Assembly (NCBI GenBank): GCA_022865685.1
Contig: JALHUB010000285.1
Location: 1 to 13,064, forward strand
Direction of reading: 5' to 3'
DNA from: Dehalococcoidia bacterium
Lineage (GTDB): Bacteria > Chloroflexota > Dehalococcoidia > DSTF01 > JALHUB01
DNA length: 13,064 bases
Within the stretch, counting starts at the first letter, position 1. The number at the start of each line of letters is the position of its first letter. Of this stretch, positions 4,906-10,899 are shown piece by piece. The notes under the pieces were generated by a model that saw only the letters and a list, made by a program, of their open reading frames with translations, ran no database searches and had not been told where the DNA came from. Made by a program: the position numbers and the translations under genes.

Positions 4906-6852
4906 ATGGCTGAAAACACGGCACAGTTCCCCTACCCCGGCACCCCTTCCACCAGCGACGGCACAGGCATGATCGTCTGGGTGGAGACCCACATCAGCCA
5001 GGGAGCCTGCGTCTATCCCATCACACCCTCCATCGGCATGGGCGAAGGCTATGCCGACGAGGTATCGAACGGACGCAAGAACCTCTGGGGCGATACGCTG
5101 GCGCTCGTCGAGCCGGAGTCGGAGCACAGCTCGGCATCCGCCTGCGAAGGCTTCGCAGCGGCGGGAGGTCGCGTCACCAACTTCACCTGCGGCCAGGGCC
5201 TCATCCTGATGAAAGAAGTCCTCTACACCATCTCCGGGAAGCGCCTGCCCGTCGTCTTCAACATCGGCGCGCGCGCGCTGACCTCGCAATCGCTCAACAT
5301 CCACTCCGGTCACGACGACGTAATGGGCGTCGCGGACTGCGGCTGGGGCATTCTGTTCGCCCGCAACGCCCAGGAGGCCGCCGACCTGGGGCTGATCGCC
5401 CGTCGCGCCGCTGAGGACTCGCGGACACCCTTTTTCAACTGCCAGGACGGCTTCCTGACGACGCACACGGTCGAAAGCGTGCTCATGCCGGAACCGGAGC
5501 TGATGAAACAGTTCGTCGGGCCGCCCGAAGACAAGCTGAGCAGCATCATCGACCCTTACCGGCCGATAATGAGCGGCGTCGTCCAGGACATGGACGTCTA
5601 CATGGTGGGCAAGATCGGGCAGCGTGAGTTCTATGACAAGGTCCCGGCCGCACTTCAGGTAGCGATGGACGAGTACTACGAGCTCACGGGCCGCCGCTAC
5701 CAGATGGTCATGCCCTATCGACTCGACGACGCCGAGTACGCGCTCGTCGGCATGGGCTCGGTGATGGACACCGCCATTGCCACTGTCGACTACCTGCGCG
5801 AAGAGAAGGGCCTGCGTGTCGGACTACTGAACGTCACGGCCTTCCGTCCGTTTCCCGGGCCGCAGATCGTCGAGGCCCTGAAGCATGTGAAAGCGTTCAG
5901 CGTGCTCGAGAAGCTGGACGTACCGCTCGGGCAGTCCAACCCGCTGACCGCCGAGGTGAAGGCCGCCTTCGCCGACGCCCTCAGCGGCCACCCCGACTAC
6001 GAGCGCATCGACCGCATCCCGACGATCTACTCCGGCTCCGGCGGCCTCGGTAGCCGCGACGTGCGCCCCGGCCACATCGTCGCCGTCTTCGAGAACATGC
6101 GAAAAGAGGGCGGCAAGCGCTTCTTCACCTTGAACGTGAACCACCCGACGGCACTGCCTCCGGTCGAAGACCCGGATGTGCGCCCGCCGGGCTCTTTCTC
6201 GATGCGCGGGCACTCCGTCGGCGGCTACGGCTCGATCACAACCAACAAGATCATCGCCTCCATCTCCTCCGACCTCTTCGGCCTCAAGGCGCAGGCCTAC
6301 CCCCGCTACGGGGCGGAGAAGAAGGGGCTCCCCACGAGCTACTACCTGACGCTGGCCAAGGACGTCATTCGCCCGCACTGCGAGACAAAGTTCGTCGAGT
6401 TCGTCCCCGTTAACGATGTGAACGCCTTCCGCATCGGCAACCCGCTGGCGGGCCTCGCCGAGAACGGCACGGTCTTCATCCAGACACCGAAGACCGACCC
6501 CGCGGAGGTGTGGGCCGATATCCCGGAGAACGCCCGCGCGACGATCCGCGCCAAGAAGCTGCGCATCCTGGCGCTGGACACGGCGAAGATCGCGGAGGAG
6601 GTGGCGTCGCGGCCGGACCTCGTGCAGCGCATGCAGGGGATCGTGCTTCTCGGCGTCTTCCTTCGCTACACGCCCTTCCTCAAGGAAGCGGCCGTGAGCG
6701 ACACGGAGCTGTTTAAGCGCATCGAGAAGTCGCTGCGGAAGTACTTCGGCGGTCGCGGCGAGAGGGTGATCCAGGACAACGTCGAGTGCGTGCGCCGCGG
6801 GTTCGGCGAGGTATTCGAGATACCGCCTGAGGTGAAGAAGACCGAGCCTTAG
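4906..6852 (+). CDS. 2-oxoacid (pyruvate):ferredoxin oxidoreductase, fused alpha-gamma subunit
   Basis: This 648-residue protein carries the alpha and gamma parts of an enzyme that oxidatively decarboxylates a 2-oxoacid, most likely pyruvate, to the acyl-CoA while reducing ferredoxin. Domain I has the motif VYPITPS (36-42) and GARAL with R123, probably the substrate-binding arginine. Domain II spans about 260-395. Domain III (gamma) begins at GHSVGGYGS (435-443) and runs to about 615, ending RRGFGEVFEIP. This domain order equals the first half of single-chain NifJ/PFOR, to which its motifs are closest. The ATG start has GAGGA seven bases upstream. The second half of the enzyme follows 63 bases later. 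Pyruvate is preferred because the sequence resembles NifJ, but 2-oxoglutarate or another oxoacid cannot be excluded. The enzyme class is cytoplasmic and usually oxygen-sensitive. Confidence 0.9.
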   Translation: MAENTAQFPYPGTPSTSDGTGMIVWVETHISQGACVYPITPSIGMGEGYADEVSNGRKNLWGDTLALVEPESEHSSASACEGFAAAGGRVTNFTCGQGLILMKEVLYTISGKRLPVVFNIGARALTSQSLNIHSGHDDVMGVADCGWGILFARNAQEAADLGLIARRAAEDSRTPFFNCQDGFLTTHTVESVLMPEPELMKQFVGPPEDKLSSIIDPYRPIMSGVVQDMDVYMVGKIGQREFYDKVPAALQVAMDEYYELTGRRYQMVMPYRLDDAEYALVGMGSVMDTAIATVDYLREEKGLRVGLLNVTAFRPFPGPQIVEALKHVKAFSVLEKLDVPLGQSNPLTAEVKAAFADALSGHPDYERIDRIPTIYSGSGGLGSRDVRPGHIVAVFENMRKEGGKRFFTLNVNHPTALPPVEDPDVRPPGSFSMRGHSVGGYGSITTNKIIASISSDLFGLKAQAYPRYGAEKKGLPTSYYLTLAKDVIRPHCETKFVEFVPVNDVNAFRIGNPLAGLAENGTVFIQTPKTDPAEVWADIPENARATIRAKKLRILALDTAKIAEEVASRPDLVQRMQGIVLLGVFLRYTPFLKEAAVSDTELFKRIEKSLRKYFGGRGERVIQDNVECVRRGFGEVFEIPPEVKKTEP

Positions 6853-6915
6853 GCCGTGCCAACCAGCAGAGGCAGGCTGCAGCCGGCGACCAGGCATCGC
6901 GAAAGGCATAAGAAG

Positions 6916-8502
6916 ATGGCTAAAGCATCCGCAAGAGATGACAGGATAACGAAAGAGAGCGGCTTCCCGGACAAGGAGCAGTTCCTGGAGAAGGTGCTGG
7001 GCGCCTACCGCCACGGCGCGGGCGCCGACGACCTTCCGTCGGATGCCGAGGCCGCCCGTGCGCTCATCCCGCCCGGGACGGCCGCTGTGCGCGATTTCAG
7101 CTACATCGCGCCGGAGTTCCCGACCTTCATCACTGAGAACTGCGTCGGCTGCATGGAGTGTGTCACGGCATGCCCCGACACTGCCGTGCTGGCGAAGGTG
7201 ATCGGCAAGTCGGACCTGGAGAAGGAGCTTGCAGCGGTCGCGGATGCGACGGAGCGCGAGCGAGTGCGCCGGCGCTTCGCCGAGACAACGAAGTACGCGG
7301 GCGTCTTCGAGAAGCGCGGCGAAGAGGGTGGCATGTTCGGCCTCTTCATTGACCCGACGAAGTGCAAGGGCTGCGGCGAATGCGTTGAGGTCTGCGGCAC
7401 ACACGAGGCGCTGGCGATGGTGCGCAAGACACCGCCGGAGGTGGAGGCCTACAAACGCGAGGTCGCTTTCTTCCGTAAGCTGCCGGACACGCCGGCGAAG
7501 TACGTCAGCGGCAAGGCGCTGGCGGACATGATGCTGGCAGACCGCTCATTGCTCTATGTGGGCGGCGCGGGGTCCTGCATGGGCTGCGGCGAAGCGACGT
7601 CTATTCGCATGATGCTCGCTGCGACCGGCTTCGTGCACGGGCCGGAGAACATGGCGATTGTCGCGGCTACCGGCTGCAACAGCGTCTACGGCTCCAGCTA
7701 TCCGTTCAACCCGTACCTCGTGCCCTGGACGAACTCGCTGTTCGAGAACGCCACGTCCGACGCGATGGGGATCCGCCTGCGCTGGAATCAGATGGGCTGG
7801 CAGGACAAGAAGCTGTGGGCCATCGGCGGCGACGGCGCCATTCTGGACATCGGCTTCGGCTCCTTGTCGCGCCTGCTGGCTTCGGGGATGGATATCAACG
7901 TCATGATCATGGACACGCAGGTCTACTCGAACACCGGCGGTCAGGCGTCTACGGCGACATATACGGGCCAGGACGCGGAGATGGCGCCATTCGGCTCAGC
8001 GATACCGGGCAAGCAGGAGCGGCGCAAAGAAGTTGGCATCATCGCCATGATGCACCCGGAGGTGTTCGTGGCGCAGACCATTACATCGGACATCAACCAC
8101 TTCTACCGCTCGATCATGGGCGCGAACGAGTTCAAGGGTCCTTCGGTGGTGAGCGTGTACTGCACCTGCCAGCCGGAGCACCAGGTCGCCGACAACATGT
8201 CGTCGAAGCAGTCGCGCGCGGCGAAGGACTCGCGGACGTTCCCTATCTTCATCTACGATCCTAGGCAGGGCGAGAGTATCCACGAGAGGCTGAGCCTGCA
8301 GGGGAACCCGGCGATGAAGGATGACTGGTACATCAACCCGAAGACCGAAGAGCCGCTGGACTTCATCGCCTTTGCGCGCACTGAGGGGCGCTTCGGCAAG
8401 CAGTTCGATAAGGACGGCAACCCCAGCGAGACGCTGCTGGCGACGCAACAGGACAGGCTTGCCTACTGGAGATTGTTGCAGGAGCTTGCAGGGATTAGAT
8501 GA
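6916..8502 (+). CDS. 2-oxoacid (pyruvate):ferredoxin oxidoreductase, fused delta-beta subunit
   Basis: This 528-residue protein carries the electron-transfer and thiamine-diphosphate parts of the complex. Two [4Fe-4S] motifs are visible: C76, C79, C82, C86 (CVGCMECVTACP) and C150, C153, C156, C160 (CKGCGECVEVC). The beta part starts near 216 with GAGSCMGCGE. Its proximal cluster ligands are likely C221, C224, C254 and C418, by analogy with NifJ. The thiamine-diphosphate and magnesium motif is GDG (305-307) through VYSNTGGQ (336-343). All expected cofactor residues are present. I chose the ATG at 6916 over an in-frame GTG at 6856: the extra 20 residues are basic and not family-like, and AAAGG lies nine bases upstream of the ATG. 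It follows the alpha-gamma gene by 63 bases in one operon. Order delta then beta is the second half of NifJ. Confidence 0.9.
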   Translation: MAKASARDDRITKESGFPDKEQFLEKVLGAYRHGAGADDLPSDAEAARALIPPGTAAVRDFSYIAPEFPTFITENCVGCMECVTACPDTAVLAKVIGKSDLEKELAAVADATERERVRRRFAETTKYAGVFEKRGEEGGMFGLFIDPTKCKGCGECVEVCGTHEALAMVRKTPPEVEAYKREVAFFRKLPDTPAKYVSGKALADMMLADRSLLYVGGAGSCMGCGEATSIRMMLAATGFVHGPENMAIVAATGCNSVYGSSYPFNPYLVPWTNSLFENATSDAMGIRLRWNQMGWQDKKLWAIGGDGAILDIGFGSLSRLLASGMDINVMIMDTQVYSNTGGQASTATYTGQDAEMAPFGSAIPGKQERRKEVGIIAMMHPEVFVAQTITSDINHFYRSIMGANEFKGPSVVSVYCTCQPEHQVADNMSSKQSRAAKDSRTFPIFIYDPRQGESIHERLSLQGNPAMKDDWYINPKTEEPLDFIAFARTEGRFGKQFDKDGNPSETLLATQQDRLAYWRLLQELAGIR

Positions 8503-8515
8503 GGTTATGTAAAAT
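8486..8515 (+). promoter_or_regulatory. Possible promoter inside the end of the delta-beta gene
   Basis: TTGCAG (8486-8491) and TAAAAT (8510-8515) are 18 bases apart, overlapping the stop codon of the oxidoreductase gene. Transcription would start near 8522, just before the folded segment described next. The match is moderate and could be chance. Confidence 0.35.
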
Positions 8516-8521
8516 GATTAT

Positions 8522-8660
8522 GGGAATGTGTCAGTCTGGCCGGTAAACAGTACCCCCTGTCGCAGCGACGCGATTTCCCCGCCACCAGCATCGCGTCGAG
8601 GCTACCAGTCAGGCCGCACCGTTCTCTCGGGTGCGTCTTCCAAGGCGCACCCTCTTTATT
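8522..8660 (+). ncRNA. Candidate structured small RNA or structured 3' UTR
   Basis: The non-coding stretch after the oxidoreductase folds on paper into a compact three-way junction. An outer stem pairs 8534-8545 with 8603-8614, with one mismatch and two G-U pairs. It encloses a 4-bp hairpin (ACAG/CTGT, 8547-8560) with loop TACCCC and a perfect 9-bp hairpin, CGACGCGAT 8566-8574 with ATCGCGTCG 8590-8598. The 15-base loop of the second contains CCCCGCCACC. An intrinsic terminator ends the segment. Two C-rich loops are a feature of some regulatory RNAs that bind Shine-Dalgarno sites. A possible promoter precedes it. I recognise no known RNA family. It could instead be only the folded 3' end of the operon mRNA. 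Confidence 0.4.
8629..8660 (+). terminator. Intrinsic terminator of the oxidoreductase operon or small RNA
   Basis: Arms GGGTGCG (8629-8635) and CGCACCC (8646-8652) pair across ten bases, some of which can extend the stem, and are followed by TCTTTATT. It is the only T-rich hairpin after the oxidoreductase genes. Confidence 0.7.
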
Positions 8661-8712
8661 AGCCGGTTGCGTCCACTATGTCAAGCTCTTCCGCCCACGA
8701 ATCTGCCGGCCG

Positions 8713-8740
8713 GTAGGGGCGCACGGCCGTGCGCCCCTAC
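8713..8740. repeat. 28-bp perfect palindrome, extragenic repeat
   Basis: GTAGGGGCGCACGG is followed directly by its exact reverse complement, with no spacer. Its last base is part of the stop codon of the HAD gene on the minus strand. It could form a strong cruciform or a hairpin at the 3' end of that mRNA, but there is no T-run. A related but imperfect element lies at 10319-10344. I recall palindromes of this GTAGGGGC type being scattered in GC-rich environmental genomes, but cannot check that here. Confidence 0.75.
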
Positions 8741-9420
8741 TAAAGGCGTAACACGGTGAGGACGGCGCGCCAATCGGAGAAGTCGGGGAAGAGGAAGTCG
8801 GGCGCCGCAGCACGAAGAGTCTCTTCGCTCGTGAAACCGCTCGCCACGGCGACCGCTATCGCGTCGTTGGCGCGCGCCGCTTCGACGTCGTGTACCGTGT
8901 CACCGATGACGTAGACCGCGCTGTCTCCGTCCGGCAGCAGGTCGCGCCTCGCCACCGCGATGAGCTCGGCTCGGTCCTCGCAGGCCTCGCCGAAGACCCC
9001 GCCGTCGAAGTACTGCCACAGCCCGTAGTAGGAGAGCTTGAGCTCCGCGCCGCGACGAAAGTTGCCCGTCGCCAGGCTCAGGCGCACGTCCGGCTTCGAC
9101 TGCAACGCGGACAGCACCTCGCGCACGCCCGGCAGCACGCGGCCGTCCTTCGCCTCGACGAGCGTCCGCGCCAGGTGGCGGCAGTAGGCCTCGCGGAACT
9201 CGTCCACCATGTCGGGGAAGGCCTCGCAGGCGATGTCGTGCTTCGTCAGGGCGGCGCGAAGGATCGCCGTGTAGATGAGGCCGGCGACTTCGACGTCGGC
9301 AAGCCCGCTTTCGACACCGAAGAGATCGGCGAAGGCGAGGTTCATGGCGCGGATACCCGCGCCGCCCGTAATGACCAGCGTGCCGTCGACGTCGAAGAGC
9401 AGGAGCTTGAGCATGGGCAT
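8740..9420 (-). CDS. HAD-superfamily hydrolase (phosphatase-like)
   Basis: This 226-residue cytoplasmic protein belongs to the haloacid dehalogenase superfamily, mostly phosphatases acting on small phosphorylated compounds. Motif I is DVDGTL with the nucleophile D10 and acid D12. A helical cap follows (about 20-90), then motif II LSLATGN, a basic residue in AELKLSYYG for motif III, and motif IV VIGDTVHDVEAA. All catalytic motifs are present, and the overall layout is like phosphoglycolate phosphatase or beta-phosphoglucomutase. The frame is open to 9558, but a good minus-strand promoter (9489-9460) lies inside that extension, so the start must be downstream of it: ATG 9420 or 9414. Neither has a strong ribosome site. 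The gene is divergent from the LysE-family gene. Substrate cannot be inferred. Confidence 0.87.
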   Translation of the reverse strand: MPMLKLLLFDVDGTLVITGGAGIRAMNLAFADLFGVESGLADVEVAGLIYTAILRAALTKHDIACEAFPDMVDEFREAYCRHLARTLVEAKDGRVLPGVREVLSALQSKPDVRLSLATGNFRRGAELKLSYYGLWQYFDGGVFGEACEDRAELIAVARRDLLPDGDSAVYVIGDTVHDVEAARANDAIAVAVASGFTSEETLRAAAPDFLFPDFSDWRAVLTVLRL

Positions 9421-9459
9421 CGATCTGGCCGGATATGGCGGAACTCCGCGGCCTCCGCC

Positions 9460-9489
9460 ATTGTAGCTTCGGGAGTCGCTGGAAGCCAA
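9460..9489 (-). promoter_or_regulatory. Promoter of the HAD hydrolase gene
   Basis: On the minus strand TTGGCT (9489-9484) and TACAAT (9465-9460) are 18 bases apart. A start near 9453 gives a leader of about 33 bases before ATG 9420 and argues against the longer reading frame to 9558. Confidence 0.55.
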
Positions 9490-9557
9490 CGCGTTTGACG
9501 GGCTATTGCTTCGAGTGCCAAACTGGATGCGACAACTCAGGACGGTAGCGACCATCA

Positions 9558-10304
9558 ATGATAGCGCTCCTCGCGATATTCGGCTCCTCCTTCCTCATTA
9601 GCCTCTCCGGCGCACTGATGCCGGGGCCGCTGTTCACGCTCTCCGTGCGGGAAACGTTGCGTCGTGGATTCTGGGTCGGGCCGCTGCTGGCGACGGGACA
9701 TGCCCTCATCGAGCTGGCGCTCGTCGTCGCCCTGGCGCTGGGTCTGAGCGAGTTCCTGGGCGAAGGCAAGGGCACCGCCGTCATCGCAATGCTGGGAGGG
9801 CTCTTCCTCATCTGGATGGGCTACGAGATGCTGCGCACGGCGCCGCGACAGGAGCTGCGTTTGGCGCCTGAGCCCGTGCCGGTGCCCATACCAATCGAGG
9901 ACCCGCCGTGGCAAGCCGTGAGCTATCGACAACGCCTGCTGGCAGCGATGCGCGGCAGCGACGCGCTTGGTGCGACGAGGCGGATCCGTTCGATGTCTGC
10001 CGTGCTCGTGCCCGCGGGCGTGCTCGTCAGCGTCGCCAACCCCTACTGGATCATCTGGTGGGCGACGGTCGGCATGGCCTACATCGACAAGGCGCTCGAC
10101 CACGGGGCCGCCGGCGTGGGCTCCTTCTTCACCGCGCACATCCTCTCCGACTTCGCCTGGCTGTCGCTCGTCGCCTTCGGGCTGGTGACGGGCCGGCGGC
10201 TGATGAGCACGCCGGTATATCGGGGGATACTGATGGTATGCGGCGCCTTCCTGCTGGCGCTAGGGGCCTGGTTTATCTACTCCGGAGTAAGCTTCCTGGC
10301 GTAG
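9558..10304 (+). CDS. LysE/RhtB-family amino-acid exporter
   Basis: This 248-residue inner-membrane protein fits the LysE family, which exports amino acids or similar small metabolites. The N-terminus has a hydrophobic helix followed by GALMPGPLFTLSVRETLRRG, the conserved PGP region (22-24) and the start of the first cytoplasmic loop. Further hydrophobic segments lie at about 40-64 and 74-92, then at about 150-172, 190-212 and 222-246, with ANPYWIIWWATVG near 160 as the second conserved region. The family is usually about 200 residues. The extra length is a hydrophilic central loop (about 95-145) with a proline-rich run APEPVPVPIPIEDPP. The ribosome site before the ATG is weak. Transcription is divergent from the HAD gene. 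Substrate is unknown. Confidence 0.85.
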   Translation: MIALLAIFGSSFLISLSGALMPGPLFTLSVRETLRRGFWVGPLLATGHALIELALVVALALGLSEFLGEGKGTAVIAMLGGLFLIWMGYEMLRTAPRQELRLAPEPVPVPIPIEDPPWQAVSYRQRLLAAMRGSDALGATRRIRSMSAVLVPAGVLVSVANPYWIIWWATVGMAYIDKALDHGAAGVGSFFTAHILSDFAWLSLVAFGLVTGRRLMSTPVYRGILMVCGAFLLALGAWFIYSGVSFLA

Positions 10305-10318
10305 ACGCGACGGCGACC

Positions 10319-10344
10319 GTGGGCAGGCACGGGGGCCCGCCCAC
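10319..10344. repeat. Imperfect 10-bp inverted repeat, extragenic
   Basis: GTGGGCAGGC (10319-10328) pairs with GCCCGCCCAC (10335-10344) except for one mismatch, across a 6-base loop. It lies 15 bases after the LysE-family stop and immediately before the promoter of the YHS gene. Its composition resembles the perfect palindrome at 8713-8740, so the two may belong to one repeat family. No T-run follows. Confidence 0.55.
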
Positions 10345-10346
10345 TA

Positions 10347-10375
10347 TTGACGATCGTCTCGGCATGGTCTACGCT
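10347..10375 (+). promoter_or_regulatory. Promoter of the YHS-domain gene
   Basis: TTGACG (10347-10352) and TACGCT (10370-10375) are 17 bases apart. A start near 10382 leaves a leader of about 43 bases before the ATG at 10425. Confidence 0.5.
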
Positions 10376-10407
10376 GCTGCCATTCCAGCCGACGCGCAGG
10401 CGAGCGC

Positions 10408-10417
10408 AGGAAAGGAG
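10408..10417 (+). promoter_or_regulatory. Ribosome binding site that decides the YHS start
   Basis: AGGAAAGGAG ends seven bases before the ATG at 10425. The in-frame ATG at 10347 coincides with the -35 box and cannot be the start if that promoter is right. Confidence 0.65.
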
Positions 10418-10424
10418 CCCCACG

Positions 10425-10667
10425 ATGGCGATGGTAAAGGACCCCGTTTGTGGCATGGAGATCGACAGCGACACGGCGGCGGGAAGCTCGGAGTACCAGG
10501 GCACGACATACTACTTCTGCTCGGAAGGCTGCAAGCACGACTTCGATACCAGCCCGTGGAAGTACGTGGGCAGCGGCGCCGAGCTGAAGGAGGCGATGAG
10601 CGAGCCGCCGCCGGTGATGGCGCCGAAGCCCGCGTCCGGGAAGAAGTGGTGGGAGTTTTGGAAGTAG
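10425..10667 (+). CDS. YHS-domain metal-binding protein
   Basis: This 80-residue soluble protein consists almost entirely of a YHS domain, a small module found in metal-handling proteins and at the ends of copper-transporting ATPases. The motif runs KDPVCGMEID (5-14), then TTYYFCSEGCKHDFDTSPWKYV (27-48). The cysteines C9, C32 and C36 are placed to bind a metal. After about residue 55 comes a low-complexity linker rich in Pro, Ala and Lys, and a strikingly aromatic end GKKWWEFWK. The start is set by AGGAAAGGAG and a promoter immediately upstream. It is flanked by extragenic palindromes and has no obvious operon partner. Heavy-metal binding is known for the domain, but the metal here is not known. 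Confidence 0.85.
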   Translation: MAMVKDPVCGMEIDSDTAAGSSEYQGTTYYFCSEGCKHDFDTSPWKYVGSGAELKEAMSEPPPVMAPKPASGKKWWEFWK

Positions 10668-10785
10668 TCCCGCCTCGACCGCCTCAATCGATCAGACTCG
10701 TTTCTGGGTGCTCGGCAGGGTTAGATTCATCCTGACGGTTGAAACCCTCAGCTTCTGATATTGCGGGAGCAACTTCTCAGTAGCT

Positions 10786-10801
10786 GCGGGATTCATCCCG
10801 C
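10786..10801. repeat. Short inverted repeat, 7-bp arms
   Basis: GCGGGAT and ATCCCGC flank two bases, giving a hairpin with loop TTCA when the innermost pair is left open. The core GATTCATCC also occurs at 10724-10732, so the element may be a degraded copy of a dispersed repeat. Confidence 0.5.
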
Positions 10802-10827
10802 GAGTGCATTATAGACCGACAAGGGAC

Positions 10828-10849
10828 GCCGAGACTGGAAAGTCTCGGC
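10828..10849. repeat. Hairpin with 9-bp perfect arms
   Basis: GCCGAGACT and AGTCTCGGC flank the 4-base loop GGAA. It lies 50 bases before the dehydrogenase start, so if transcribed it would be in the leader of that mRNA. No T-run follows, which makes it unlike an intrinsic terminator. It may be a dispersed palindrome. Confidence 0.6.
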
Positions 10850-10899
10850 TACGATTGCCGAGGGGCGGATAGCTTTCCTCCGAAGAAGGAGACTCTTTC

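Larger units (their letters stand above)
10668..10899. other. Non-coding repeat-rich spacer
   Basis: These 232 bases between the YHS and dehydrogenase genes hold no credible reading frame. They contain two hairpins (10786-10801 and 10828-10849, listed separately) and the 9-base direct repeat GATTCATCC at 10724-10732 and 10790-10798. The dehydrogenase promoter must lie here, but I see no convincing pair of boxes. CATTATAG near 10807-10814 is the most AT-rich candidate -10 region. Confidence 0.6.

Noticed and set aside
6856..6915. GTG start for the delta-beta subunit
   Set aside because: The added basic 20 residues do not look like the family, and the ATG at 6916 is a better start.
5824..7404. 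526-codon minus-strand frame
   Set aside because: It is antisense to both oxidoreductase genes, whose cofactor motifs are unmistakable, and is rich in Arg, Ala and Leu without any domain.
8522..8614. Known riboswitch or housekeeping RNA (SRP, 6S, tmRNA, common metabolite riboswitches)
   Set aside because: None of the conserved core sequences I know for these is present, and no plus-strand gene follows to be controlled.
9421..9558. N-terminal extension of the HAD hydrolase to 9558
   Set aside because: The added 46 residues lie before the first strand of the fold and contain the best promoter for the gene, so they are probably untranslated.
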